This document shows positions 9,301 to 17,097 of a stretch of 64,000 nt of DNA, piece by piece. Position 1 is the first letter of the stretch; every line of letters begins with the position of its first letter. The notes below the pieces were generated by a model. That model did no database searches. It was not told where the DNA came from and saw only the letters and a list, made by a program, of their open reading frames with translations. The DNA comes from Oligoflexus tunisiensis (GTDB lineage: Bacteria; Bdellovibrionota_B; Oligoflexia; Oligoflexales; Oligoflexaceae), in assembly GCF_001748245.1 (NCBI RefSeq), contig NZ_BDFO01000001.1, forward strand, positions 2,564,471 to 2,628,470. Reading direction: 5' to 3'. The translations under genes and the position numbers were made by a program.

Positions 9301-9831
9301 TAAAGTTTTGATCAAGTTGTTTTCATGTGTAAAGAGGTCGAGGCGGATATCAAGGCCGGCGACTTCAGAGGTGTTGACAAAGAGTGGCTGTTTTAGAGTT
9401 TCTGATGCGAAGATTCCTTCGTCGGGACAGGCGAGGAACGCCTGAAATTCCGGTTTCGGAGAAAGATTCAGCGCGAGCAGATTTCTTGAGTTTGTCGTTG
9501 GCTCGATACGTTTGGTTAACGACTCGCCATTTCGTGTGTCTACGACTTGGAGAAGTCCTGCTTCGCTGGGCTTTTGCAGGCAGGCCCGCGGCGTCATCGC
9601 AATCGGCTGATCTTCACCCTTGTCCTGGAGGAATCGCACTTTTATTGATGGAAGATCCGAATTTACATATCCGGTGTCTGAAGAACGCAGGAGCTTAATG
9701 TAACTGTTTTGACCGACACTGTCCTGAGGTATGCCGCATTCAATGGCGATATGATCTGTCCGATTTTTCAGGGCTTCACAGGCCAGGATGAAAAGGGGAA
9801 GGATTATAAGGTGTAACATTCGGTAGAGCAT
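6385..9831 (-). CDS. Giant lipoprotein with propeller-like repeats (paralogue of 52181-55798)
   Basis: 1148 residues beginning with a lipobox signal (LFILAC), so anchored to a membrane from the outside. The N-terminal 450 residues look like a string of beta-sandwich modules, with a conserved cysteine cluster (CTEGRCEGKSLADFVPC). The C-terminal 650 residues contain many short strand pairs of the type W..L..G...A, D...LW..., as in sensor-type beta-propellers. It has no catalytic motif I recognise. The same order of parts and many identical positions recur in the 1205-residue lipoprotein at 52181-55798, so the two are ancient paralogues. AT content is higher than in neighbouring genes, especially in the propeller part. 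A ribosome site (GAGGGAAAT) precedes the ATG. Confidence 0.82.
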   Translation of the reverse strand: MLYRMLHLIILPLFILACEALKNRTDHIAIECGIPQDSVGQNSYIKLLRSSDTGYVNSDLPSIKVRFLQDKGEDQPIAMTPRACLQKPSEAGLLQVVDTRNGESLTKRIEPTTNSRNLLALNLSPKPEFQAFLACPDEGIFASETLKQPLFVNTSEVAGLDIRLDLFTHENNLIKTLFRKPMGQTDLGFPDSIDIRDVSEGSYLLKIYGHHISDGIDSRPLLLSSEKICKFHILRGEVYVSGLDASTKQLVFPPRARLPWGIQNSFEKLFACRESRSKSNLAMSLNRETCQPQNACSDPANFKEVSQISTESSTGIFDYFVYVENKAGKRSSLSCQTVIVSDTPPTLAVTWAHDDLKKPGSILRQPYAILRADIETSHNLLSNPEIEINLQCKVDFEIKGENTYSENKVLCTEGRCEGKSLADFVPCDKHVAFTLVDVLNQPMVLSSRLRLTVRSTDGAGHTAEGQASVWINQSTWVKDIFDFTIDDTPLSLIKFRADPSGDLLGTFSGSASNELATFVSGRWIGLKPDERNAFKYHIATALDGSLRIARLLRYDDKFKVDIYGYKYVQLVPIATTSDDNLIPTCSDFHMGPNETAYCMGININQIFQLIGNKWVQLPLATAAEDPAISSYPVWKVLSNGNVAATTAKDLFTWDGRSWTRTALGLDIGPHSSPDIIEDFKGRLWIYVLPREKDHGLFKVELSKLVHYPSPAPLPKFNIGQLDANEFIKPTHFVADMHIFSFSTDQWETMAYPLKFLADMSSRNSIMNNLNQTFVLLEDKGFIEKTNELLYWPVKSFGMSTKLLWNSAVRVGDSLYFIEESLSKHRLSRIRPTFISSFDSSMTGSSEGHINGAWSNAEGKTVLNFSDGTQLKIHEDHIEKLRAPAIFQEALQVTALASDRFCVSSMSGLWLYNAKSGQSLNFATDLGTGRLWHCTEDALGHLWWFDFVDNTVNIFNGQGAYALDFQFSEGEKILSLNSIANKSKLLIATNQRIIIFDLNEKVSKVISLQEIASTLPAVSIKFVVKLNDSEILLETLNNTNQRLFFSVNLETTVSTPETEFKKINGEFGISRSAQWQDKSYILTSGPRAVIIQRANGKWKKLGNLNDFKHISPQKEIKPWWFTVDNFDRIWFVTNGSPYKLGRLDPEWVP

Positions 9832-9933
9832 ATTTCCCTCAATGAGGTCAAAAATACGCCCTATTACTACGTCAAATTGAAATGTTGGTCAAGTGTTAAA
9901 TTTTAATGCTAATCGTCTGAAATTTCATAGGAA

Positions 9934-9960
9934 AAGTCTGGCCATAGGCCAGACTTAATG
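9934..9960 (-). terminator. Intrinsic terminator after haem-c lipoprotein operon
   Basis: Perfect 10-bp inverted repeat AAGTCTGGCC / GGCCAGACTT with a 3-base loop, followed on the minus strand by TTTTCC when the AT pairs at the stem base are included. It lies 15 bases past the stop of the diheme lipoprotein gene. Confidence 0.75.
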
Positions 9961-9970
9961 TGCTGATGTG

Positions 9971-10558
9971 TTAGGGGAGGGCTTTTATTGCAGCCTCGAG
10001 ATCTGCGCGATTATCTTTAATTGCTGTCCGAATATTGGCTGGATGGTGTGCAGCTGTATCTTGATCTTGCCCTTCCAAATTTGCAAAAGAATCGAGAGCA
10101 ACAGCACTCACTCCATGGCATGCTCCACAAGTGCCAGTCAGCAGTGCGTTGCCTTTGGCTGCGTCGCCAGCCCCTGCGGCAGGTGCATCGCCGCCACCAG
10201 TAGCACCACCTTTAAGATAGGCGGCCATGTTAGCGCCGTCCTTTGCAAACGTATCACTCAGCGAAGTATGAAAGGAAGGCTGAGATGTTACCGGCCCGCT
10301 TTTTGCGATTGAGTCAGCTTCATTTGCAGTGAGAACGCGACCCACTCCACCTTCAACGTGACAACTTGCGCAAGACGCCGCCAGCGCAGCCTGCCCTGCA
10401 GCAGGATCAACGGCACCACCGTTAGCATTGCCCGTATTATTGTTTCCAGCCACCGCAGCGGGCGCACCAAGCTGCTCCTTGTAAGTCGTCGCGGTCGGCG
10501 CTGTGTTGTTACAAGCCGCCGTCACCAACAGAATACCGACCAGACCTAGAACTTTCAT
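9971..10558 (-). CDS. Diheme c-type cytochrome-like lipoprotein
   Basis: 195-residue lipoprotein (lipobox VTAAC) with two haem c attachment motifs, CASCH and CGACH, each in a domain of about 70 residues. An Ala/Gly-rich linker separates them. The first domain carries a motif (SFHTSLSDTFAKDGANMAAYL) that recurs in the neighbouring monohaem protein, so the two share a domain. It probably transfers electrons in the periplasm, with partners unknown. I chose the ATG at 10558 because a GAGG-type site precedes it. It follows the monohaem gene by 23 bases, forming an operon that ends in the hairpin at 9934-9960. Confidence 0.82.
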   Translation of the reverse strand: MKVLGLVGILLVTAACNNTAPTATTYKEQLGAPAAVAGNNNTGNANGGAVDPAAGQAALAASCASCHVEGGVGRVLTANEADSIAKSGPVTSQPSFHTSLSDTFAKDGANMAAYLKGGATGGGDAPAAGAGDAAKGNALLTGTCGACHGVSAVALDSFANLEGQDQDTAAHHPANIRTAIKDNRADLEAAIKALP

Positions 10559-10581
10559 TTTATCTCGCCCCCTCGTTGATT

Positions 10582-10917
10582 TCACTGCGTTACCAAATAA
10601 GCTTTGATATCGGAACCACTGGCCGTGAACGCTGCGGCCACGGTACTGTGATAGGACTTCGTTCCGGCCGCATCGACAAGAGGCACATCTGCCTTGTTCA
10701 GTTTATGAGCCGCAGGCGTGCCGTGACAGATATTGCAATTGGTCGTCAGAGCGGTCTGCCCTTTGGTGGCGTCGCCCGTTATAGGAGTAGCGTTTTGGTT
10801 GGCCGCGGCGCGGGCGATTCCAGGCGCCTTGGTTCCCGTGGAAACAGGTTCCGGATCGCCACAAGCCGTCAGCACAGATATAAGAAGCGTGCTGACAATA
10901 AGGATTTTACAGCTCAT
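10582..10917 (-). CDS. Monohaem c-type cytochrome-like lipoprotein
   Basis: 111 residues with lipobox VLTAC and a single haem-binding CNICH motif about 60 residues in. The distal part holds the HSTVAAAF...AYL motif shared with the first domain of the next gene. No methionine is obvious as sixth haem ligand; the conserved His of the HST motif could serve, which would be unusual for a small cytochrome. The ATG at 10917 is preferred to the earlier ATG because AGAGGA then lies at a proper distance. First gene of a two-gene operon. Confidence 0.8.
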   Translation of the reverse strand: MSCKILIVSTLLISVLTACGDPEPVSTGTKAPGIARAAANQNATPITGDATKGQTALTTNCNICHGTPAAHKLNKADVPLVDAAGTKSYHSTVAAAFTASGSDIKAYLVTQ

Positions 10918-11134
10918 TCTCATCCTCTGATCGGGGCTGTCATCAGTTAGTTCCACGTTGAACCTTGGTATCGGCACAAAATCCCGGAAACTTGAGACTG
11001 TTTTCCGGCTGAAGGACCGGAGCCGAAACTCTTGAATTTTCGGACGATTTTCGTGTTTTATGCTTTGGGCATTGGAAACCGTATGTTACCTTGATATCCT
11101 GTCAAATATTCCAAGCATTACAGGAGCAAAAGGG

Positions 11135-11560
11135 ATGGCGCTTTCCTTTCCTGGTCGGAGTTTAATTATTCCGAACGGCGTTTCGTTCATTCAGTTGGTT
11201 TTGACGTTTATTTATGGCAGCTGGCTGGGCTTTTCCCCTGGCCTTGCCAGTATCCACCTGATTCTGCTGCTTCTGAGCCTCTGTATCGTCCGCCTGCCCC
11301 TTGTTTTTCTGGTGATCGTGACAGCCACATGCTGGGCACTGGGCATGGTGGGGGCGGATATCGGCATTGATGCGCTGGGACTGATGGTTTTGCGGGAGCC
11401 CGCTTTAAAAGGGCTTTGGACGCAAATGTACAATGCCCCCGTGCTGCCCTGGACCCGCTTTAACAATTCCATGGTCATGGGGGCCACGGTGCTGGCCTTT
11501 GCCCTGATGCCGGTCTGGATTGTTTTGAGTTTGACCATTCGCCGCTCGTTGCGGGCCTGA
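11135..11560 (+). CDS. TIGR03546-family integral membrane protein
   Basis: About 141 residues with four predicted membrane helices (residues roughly 12-35, 38-55, 58-80 and 118-138). A Pro/Gly-containing N-terminal segment is also present. TIGR03546 proteins are known to occur as a gene pair with TIGR03545 in a minority of bacteria that have outer membranes. That is exactly the arrangement here: the partner starts 19 bases downstream. Function is unknown. The ATG at 11135 has AGGAG 8 bases upstream, which rejects the longer frame starting at 11060. Confidence 0.72.
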   Translation: MALSFPGRSLIIPNGVSFIQLVLTFIYGSWLGFSPGLASIHLILLLLSLCIVRLPLVFLVIVTATCWALGMVGADIGIDALGLMVLREPALKGLWTQMYNAPVLPWTRFNNSMVMGATVLAFALMPVWIVLSLTIRRSLRA

Positions 11561-11578
11561 ACACTTGAGGTGAAGAAG

Positions 11579-13495
11579 ATGAAATCTTACGGCGGTCTGA
11601 TTCGTTGGAAGTTCGGTGTTCCCCTGGCGGTTGGCATCCTGGCTCTGGTGCTCTATACCTTCCTCCTGCTCGACCAGCAGCTGCGCTGGGTGCTGGAAAA
11701 ACTGGCCACCGATGCGAACGGCGCAGAAGTGAATATCGGAAGTCTTAAGACCAGTCTCAGCGGATTTTATGTCGAATTGCAAAAGGTGCAGCTCACCGAT
11801 CCCGAGGCACCGGAGCTCAACCGCCTGGAAGTGGGCAAGATGCGTTTTGACCTTGGCTCCGATGGACTCCTGCGCGGCAAGCTCATTGTGGAAGACGGCA
11901 CCATGCAGGATATTCAAATCCTCTCCAAACGTAGCAAACCCGGTCGCGTTCTGCCACCGCCTCCGTCGGAACCTGAGGAGCCTGAAGCTGCGGACACGTC
12001 CAAGGAGCTGCTGAATCCGATCAAGGATGAAGCTGTCGCCAATGCCATGAGCGTTCTTAAAGACCAGGGGCTCACCAACCCACTCAAGGATATCAACTGG
12101 GATGATCTCCCTTCGCGCCAGGCGATTCGCCAGATCGAAGGCGACTGGAGCAACCGCCAGCAGATGATGCAAGGGATGCTGGCGACGCTGCCTAAACCTA
12201 CGGACTTTCAGGCCATCAAGGCCGAAGCCAACGCGATCAAACCACCCCAGGATCCTGCACAAATTCAGGCGACTCTGGCGGCCATTGATGGGTTAAAGGG
12301 CAAGGCGCAGGCGCAGGCTGATAAGGTGGAGTGGGTGGCCCAGCAGTTGAAAAACGAAAGTGGACAAATCACCAACCGCATCAGGTTCCTGGATGATCTG
12401 GTCAAGCAGGATATTGCGGTTCTGAGCCAGAAGCTCAAGCTGCCCGATCTGGATTTCAAAAACCTGGCCGAGGAAATCTGCGGACCCGAAATCAAACGCT
12501 ATATCAAAGTTTTCGAGGTCTATTACGCCAAGGTAAAACCCTATCTGGAAAGCAAGGAAAAGCCGGCCCCTGGGAAAGTCTTGCGCCTGGCCGGGACCGA
12601 CGTGAGCTTTCCCGACCGCAATGGCCTGCCCGGCTTCTGGTTGAAAAAAATGCAGATCACATCGAAGGAAACCGGCGATGGCCCCCTTGGGGATGTGCTC
12701 GGCAAGATCACGGACCTGAGCAGCGCTCCCGCTTTGGTTGCCCAACCAACTCAGATGCTTTTGGAAGGCAGCTTTCAGCAGTTGGGCATCCAGGGTCTGA
12801 AAGCGGAGGCCACGCTGGATCATCGGCAGGGGCATGCGCGCGATGCGATCAACATGGCGATCGCCTCCTTTCCGGTTGCGGAGCGCATGCTGAATCAGTC
12901 GCCGGATTATGCTCTCGGTTTTTATAAAGCCCAGGGAAGCCTGCAAATGAACTTTGTCCTGCAAGGCGATCAGGTGGAGTTGGAATTGAATTCCCTCCTG
13001 AAGCAGCTCAGCTGGAAAGTGGAATCGCAGACGGAGCGGGTGAAAACACTCCTGGATGGAGTCTTTGGGCCGATGACCGAGGTCCAAATCGCAGCCAAAG
13101 CGGAAGGGCCGTGGCAGGGTCTTCGGTGGACCGTGACCTCGAATTTGGTCGATCAGCTTCGCCAGGCTTTGCGGCAGGCGCTGAGCAAGGAGATCGCTGC
13201 TATGCAGGATCAATTGAAGCAGGAGCTCGATAGGCGCATGGCCGAGGAAAAGGCCAAACTTGAAGCCCGCATGCGGGACCAGCTCAAAGTCTGGGAAGGT
13301 CAGGTGAATCCCGTCCAGCAGGAGGCAGATGGAACGAAATCGCAGCTTGATGCACAAAAGGATCAGCTGCAGGCCACGGTTAATAATAAAAAAGCTGAGG
13401 CTGAGCAGAAGCTGAATGAGGAGAAGAAGAAGCAGGAGGAAAAGGCCAAGGATAAGGTCAAGAGCAAGGTAAAGATCCCTGGCCTGGGTCGCTGA
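11579..13495 (+). CDS. TIGR03545-family envelope protein
   Basis: About 638 residues. One membrane helix near the N-terminus (residues about 14-33) is followed by a region with AsmA-like character (IGSLKTSLSGFYVELQKVQL, then FDLGSDGLLRGKL). That pattern is typical of envelope proteins that span or bridge the periplasm. The middle third is helical and charged. The last 100 residues are a strongly charged coiled coil rich in Lys, Glu and Gln. It is paired with the TIGR03546 gene just upstream. Function of the pair is unknown; a role in lipid or envelope traffic is only inference from the AsmA-like segment. The ATG at 11579 has GAGG 8 bases upstream. Confidence 0.78.
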   Translation: MKSYGGLIRWKFGVPLAVGILALVLYTFLLLDQQLRWVLEKLATDANGAEVNIGSLKTSLSGFYVELQKVQLTDPEAPELNRLEVGKMRFDLGSDGLLRGKLIVEDGTMQDIQILSKRSKPGRVLPPPPSEPEEPEAADTSKELLNPIKDEAVANAMSVLKDQGLTNPLKDINWDDLPSRQAIRQIEGDWSNRQQMMQGMLATLPKPTDFQAIKAEANAIKPPQDPAQIQATLAAIDGLKGKAQAQADKVEWVAQQLKNESGQITNRIRFLDDLVKQDIAVLSQKLKLPDLDFKNLAEEICGPEIKRYIKVFEVYYAKVKPYLESKEKPAPGKVLRLAGTDVSFPDRNGLPGFWLKKMQITSKETGDGPLGDVLGKITDLSSAPALVAQPTQMLLEGSFQQLGIQGLKAEATLDHRQGHARDAINMAIASFPVAERMLNQSPDYALGFYKAQGSLQMNFVLQGDQVELELNSLLKQLSWKVESQTERVKTLLDGVFGPMTEVQIAAKAEGPWQGLRWTVTSNLVDQLRQALRQALSKEIAAMQDQLKQELDRRMAEEKAKLEARMRDQLKVWEGQVNPVQQEADGTKSQLDAQKDQLQATVNNKKAEAEQKLNEEKKKQEEKAKDKVKSKVKIPGLGR

Positions 13496-13504
13496 GAAAA
13501 CTGC

Positions 13505-13523
13505 CGAGGCTCACGGAGCCTCG
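13505..13523. terminator. Hairpin between convergent genes
   Basis: Perfect 8-bp inverted repeat CGAGGCTC / GAGCCTCG with an ACG loop, placed between the convergent ends of the TIGR03545 gene and the next lipoprotein gene and overlapping the stop region of the latter. There is no T run, so termination is plausible but not certain. Confidence 0.45.
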
Positions 13524-14392
13524 ACATACTGAAGCGTGAAGTCCAAATTTAATTCGGTGTGCCAACAGTCCTGATCATCATTGTCACCTGTCGCCACCAA
13601 TGCGAAATTAAGAGTATGATTTTCCACCACCTGATCAGCAAGGTGGATCAGGCTGGTGGGATCAACCTTGAATTGGAACTGGCCCGGTGTGTCAGTTACA
13701 GGAACCGTGCAAAGTGATGCATTCATACCCATGCAGTAGGATGAGCTGTCGAAATCCACGGGCACGCCGCGAATCCTACTGAAGTCCCATTTGTAGGCGG
13801 TATCCGCGCTGCCTTCCAAACCTTCCAGTATCCTGCTGTTGCTGCTCAGAAGAACGTAACCATTCAAAGTCAAAATCATGAAGTCATCATACTGAATGGT
13901 GCTGACTTCCGAGTTGACGGAAACTCCACAGAGCTGAGCTTTTCCCGGCAAGGTAATGGATGTGGTTTGCGCTTCCATGGCCTGCAAATAGGCGTCCTTG
14001 CGAGCCAGGTTGCCTGCTGATCCAAAGCGGCAGTTCTTCGTTTCCGGGAAACGAATCTTTTGGGTGACGGTTTTCTTCGTGCCTTGACTACAAAGAGCCT
14101 GGAACTGATCGACGACCGTCTGATCGGCTGCTCCCGTCTGCCCTGCGATGATTTCACTGGGATCCAGTGCGGTGTCAGCCACCTGGGGCGCGTCACCGTT
14201 CAGGGAATCAGGAACTTCCGTTTCCGGTACCAGATCACTGTCTTCAGCTATGGCGTCTGCTGTTGTGGAACTTGTACCAACGGTAGCGGTCACAGGACCG
14301 GATCCGGTTGTAAATTGTGCTTCATCCGAGCAGCCGGCTGCGATCAAGCAGAGGCCGACCGCAAGTCGAGCTGAACGAGTTGTAGGCTGCAT
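13511..14392 (-). CDS. Lipoprotein of unknown function
   Basis: 293 residues beginning with a signal peptide and the lipobox IAAGC. A Thr/Ser/Asp-rich linker (residues about 20-75) precedes a globular region of about 200 residues with four to six cysteines and many predicted strands. No known domain was recognised. The layout (lipobox, acidic linker, compact beta domain) resembles the lipoprotein at 2227-3141 but I see no clear sequence similarity. I chose the ATG at 14392 because GGAGG is then at a good distance. It appears to be monocistronic. Confidence 0.7.
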   Translation of the reverse strand: MQPTTRSARLAVGLCLIAAGCSDEAQFTTGSGPVTATVGTSSTTADAIAEDSDLVPETEVPDSLNGDAPQVADTALDPSEIIAGQTGAADQTVVDQFQALCSQGTKKTVTQKIRFPETKNCRFGSAGNLARKDAYLQAMEAQTTSITLPGKAQLCGVSVNSEVSTIQYDDFMILTLNGYVLLSSNSRILEGLEGSADTAYKWDFSRIRGVPVDFDSSSYCMGMNASLCTVPVTDTPGQFQFKVDPTSLIHLADQVVENHTLNFALVATGDNDDQDCWHTELNLDFTLQYVEAP

Positions 14393-14622
14393 ATTCATTC
14401 CTCCAAGAGGGTTTGGGGGACTCCCGCCAAAACCTAAAGAGGCATCGGGCGTCATGGTTAGTTTTCTTGAGAAATGAATCCTTTCCTTTCCCTTCAGGAG
14501 ATTTGAAAATGATTCTGCAGAGCTGAAAGCGTTCCGTAAGGATTCATAAGACGGGATTTCTCAAGAAGGAATTTCCCGGCCGGAAGCCGAGCTTTATTTC
14601 TTTAAGGATAAATCAGTGAAGT

Positions 14623-15816
14623 TCAAGCGGATTTGTTCTTTTGACCGATGGTGGTGCGTTTGCCGTTTTCATCGATGACGATGATGCGACCGTGATCCTT
14701 TCTGGTATCACTGGCCTTTTCGATCGCTGCATAGTAATCGATCGATTGGGTGACGCTTTTTTCAAACTTGTCCCAGATCGCTGGATCATAGTCATTCGGC
14801 GCGAAGGAGCGCATCAGGGTCAGTGACTTTTCCTGGTCATAGGCTTCCTTGTACACACGCTTCATCAGAAGCGCTGAATAAACGTCGGCAATCGTCACGA
14901 TCCGCGCGTATTCATGGATGCCGTCCAACTTTTCTTCCAGGCGGCCTGACTTGCCCATCGGGTAGCCGCCACCCTTGAATTTTTCATGATGCTCAAGGGC
15001 CACCAGGGCCACCTGCTCCTCGATGGGAGCGCCATTGGCCATGGCTTTTTTCAATTCATCATAGCCGAGTGAGGTATGGCCTTTGATGATCTCGAACTCC
15101 TCAGGTGTGAATTTGCCTGGCTTGTTCAGAATGTGGCCGGGAACGCAGGTTTTCCCGACATCATGATAGAGACCTGAGCGGGCAATCTGCTCCGCCTCGT
15201 CCTTGCTCTTGCCAAGCAGGTTGCGGGCAATGATGCCGGCGATCATCGCAACAGCTGCACTGTGATCATAAAGTGTTTCATCCGCAAGAATCATGCGAGA
15301 TAGGGTGCCGACCGCCACTTCACTGTCGAGCAGGTTGTCGATGAGGCGACTTGCGGCCATCTGGGCTTTTTGAGCGACGGTTTTATTGATGCCACCACGG
15401 ACTATCATCTGGCTGGCCTGGCTGAGATCACCAAAGACTTCGATCGTTTTGCGATCGAGGTTGGGATCCTTTTTCAGAAGATTTTCGATTTTCCTTTGCC
15501 GAATATTCTGGATCAGCAATTCGAATTTCGGATAATCCTTGCGCTCCACGCAAATGTCGAGGTTGCTGTACTCTTTATTACGAGCGGAAATGATGGCTTC
15601 CACCAGGTCTTCCGCAAAATTCCTTGGCGTGATGAATTCAATCATTTCCATATCAACACGGAAGTAAACCTTGAAGTCGAGAGCCTTGACTTCCTTGAGG
15701 TAAGTGAAGAGCTCAAGACTCAGATTGGAAAACTTCTTCAGGTCCGCATCTGTTATGGGCGTAACCTTAAATTTGTCGCGAACAGCTTTTGATATGACGT
15801 ATTTATTTTCTGCCAT
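14623..15816 (-). CDS. HD-GYP domain protein, predicted cyclic-di-GMP phosphodiesterase
   Basis: 397 residues. The C-terminal half is an HD-GYP domain with the HD motif in YHDVGKTCVP, a following GHTSLGYDEL helix, and the signature HHEKFKGGGYP. Proteins with this domain hydrolyse cyclic-di-GMP. The N-terminal 150 residues form an uncharacterised domain without membrane segments, so the protein is cytoplasmic. The start at 15816 has AGAGG close upstream. It is the only gene of the window with an obvious cyclic-di-GMP role and it is transcribed alone. Confidence 0.9.
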   Translation of the reverse strand: MAENKYVISKAVRDKFKVTPITDADLKKFSNLSLELFTYLKEVKALDFKVYFRVDMEMIEFITPRNFAEDLVEAIISARNKEYSNLDICVERKDYPKFELLIQNIRQRKIENLLKKDPNLDRKTIEVFGDLSQASQMIVRGGINKTVAQKAQMAASRLIDNLLDSEVAVGTLSRMILADETLYDHSAAVAMIAGIIARNLLGKSKDEAEQIARSGLYHDVGKTCVPGHILNKPGKFTPEEFEIIKGHTSLGYDELKKAMANGAPIEEQVALVALEHHEKFKGGGYPMGKSGRLEEKLDGIHEYARIVTIADVYSALLMKRVYKEAYDQEKSLTLMRSFAPNDYDPAIWDKFEKSVTQSIDYYAAIEKASDTRKDHGRIIVIDENGKRTTIGQKNKSA

Positions 15817-15976
15817 GACCTCTACTCTTGATAGGGGCTGCCTAAGACAGATCGGCTTGGTTACGGGAATCCTTATGCCGGGGTGCTATTTAGGGTTTAT
15901 CGTCTTGATTTGATAGTCATTATTTTTACGAATGGAATGCTGGGAAATCTCTGTAAGGCACGATGAGAAAAAGAAG

Positions 15977-16005
15977 TTGACCCAAAATTCTAAATTACGT
16001 AAACA
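15977..16005 (+). promoter_or_regulatory. Probable promoter of the tRNA-Lys/tRNA-Glu unit
   Basis: TTGACC (15977-15982), a 17-base spacer and TAAACA (16000-16005), followed by a GC-rich stretch (GGGGCTCTCCGCGGG) as is common at stable-RNA promoters, about 35 bases before the first tRNA. The -10 element is imperfect. Confidence 0.4.
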
Positions 16006-16039
16006 AGGGGCTCTCCGCGGGAGCGGAAAAGTGAAAAAA

Positions 16040-16112
16040 GGGCTCTTAGCTCAGTTGGTAGAGCAGCACACTTTTAATGTGCGGGTCGCTGGTTCGAATC
16101 CAGCAGGGCTCA
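16040..16112 (+). tRNA. tRNA-Lys (anticodon TTT)
   Basis: Full cloverleaf of 73 bases. The acceptor stem GGGCTCT pairs with AGGGCTC. The D stem is GCTC/GAGC, the anticodon stem GCACA/TGTGC carries loop CTTTTAA with anticodon TTT, and the T arm contains GGTTCGAATCC. The discriminator is A and the CCA end is not encoded. The second tRNA lies 29 bases downstream. Confidence 0.96.
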
Positions 16113-16141
16113 CTTGTCACTCCCAACGATCTGCAAGTCCT

Positions 16142-16218
16142 GTCCCCATCGTCTAGCTGGCCCAGGACACCGCCCTTTCACGGCGGTAACAGGGGTTCGA
16201 ATCCCCTTGGGGACGCCA
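16142..16218 (+). tRNA. tRNA-Glu (anticodon TTC)
   Basis: Acceptor stem GTCCCCA pairs with TGGGGAC, and the anticodon stem CCGCC/GGCGG carries loop CTTTCAC with anticodon TTC. The T arm is AGGGGTTCGAATCCCCT and the discriminator is G. Unlike the tRNA-Lys next to it, this gene encodes its CCA end. Confidence 0.95.
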
Positions 16219-16354
16219 TCTTCTTCTTCCTCTCTATCTCATTCTTCAAACCGATCATCCGGAACATGACGCCAGAGCAAAATCGCCCGCTATTGGTATT
16301 TCGACCCATCCTTCAAAAAAATAAATCATGGGATATCAATTAGTTAATATATTT

Positions 16355-16383
16355 TTGACATATTTCTATGTTAAATATATAAA
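16355..16383 (+). promoter_or_regulatory. Near-consensus sigma-70 promoter of the folE operon
   Basis: TTGACA (16355-16360), 17-base spacer, TATAAA (16378-16383), set in a strongly AT-rich segment about 65 bases before the folE ATG. The -35 box is also one half of an imperfect palindrome, TTGACATA TTTC TATGTTAA (16355-16374), one mismatch between arms. That could be an operator for the regulator encoded by the second gene of the operon. Confidence 0.75.
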
Positions 16384-16448
16384 ATACCGATAAGAGGTCA
16401 TTGGTCGCGATAAGCATCAAGCGTGCGACCCCTCATGGGAGTTCATCT

Positions 16449-17060
16449 ATGGGTTCTTGCCAGTCCAATCGAAATTTTTCGCAGGTCTCGGGTTCCGTTG
16501 AAGAGGAGATCGCGCATCACATCCGTTCTGTGCTCATCCTGCTCGGGGAAGATCCTGACCGCGAAGGCCTCGTCAAGACACCGATGCGCTTCGCAACCGC
16601 CATGCTTGACCTGACCAGCGGATACCGGGCCGATTTCGGCAAGATTACAAACGAAGCTGTCTTTTCGCAGACGGACAGCGGGATGGTCCTGGTACGTGAT
16701 ATTGAACTTTTTTCGTTGTGCGAGCATCATATGCTGCCCTTCTATGGCAAGGCTCATGTCGCATACCTGCCCAGTGACAAGGTAATTGGCCTTTCCAAAA
16801 TACCTCGCATCGTCGATGCTTTCGCACAGCGCCTTCAGATCCAGGAGAGACTCTCGCAGCAAATCGCCCAGGAACTCATGGAGAGGATCGCGCCACGCGG
16901 AGCGGCCGTCATCATCGAGGCCTATCATATGTGTGTGATGATGCGAGGGGTTGAAAAGCAGGCGAGTCGGACGGTTACGACTTCCATGGCCGGTGCCTTT
17001 AAGGATGACCCGGAGCTTCGAAGGGAATTGCATGATCTCCTGAAGATCAGCGGGATCTGA
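16449..17060 (+). CDS. folE: GTP cyclohydrolase I
   Basis: Converts GTP to 7,8-dihydroneopterin triphosphate, the first step to tetrahydrofolate and other pterins; a cytoplasmic zinc enzyme. About 203 residues. The hallmark segments are [19 protein letters not shown] (zinc ligands Cys and His), [17 protein letters not shown], and HMCVMMRGV with the third zinc ligand. GGGAG lies 7 bases before the ATG at 16449. It is the first gene of an operon with the SufR-like regulator (38 bases downstream), a DUF4142 gene and a cupredoxin gene, unusual company for folE. Confidence 0.95.
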   Translation: MGSCQSNRNFSQVSGSVEEEIAHHIRSVLILLGEDPDREGLVKTPMRFATAMLDLTSGYRADFGKITNEAVFSQTDSGMVLVRDIELFSLCEHHMLPFYGKAHVAYLPSDKVIGLSKIPRIVDAFAQRLQIQERLSQQIAQELMERIAPRGAAVIIEAYHMCVMMRGVEKQASRTVTTSMAGAFKDDPELRRELHDLLKISGI

Positions 17061-17097
17061 GGGAAGTTTGGAAACCGTTCGTCATGAGGAGGTGACT

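Noticed and set aside
12293..13357. 354-codon minus-strand frame inside the TIGR03545 gene
   Set aside because: Antisense shadow; the plus-strand gene has a ribosome site, membrane helix and coiled coil.
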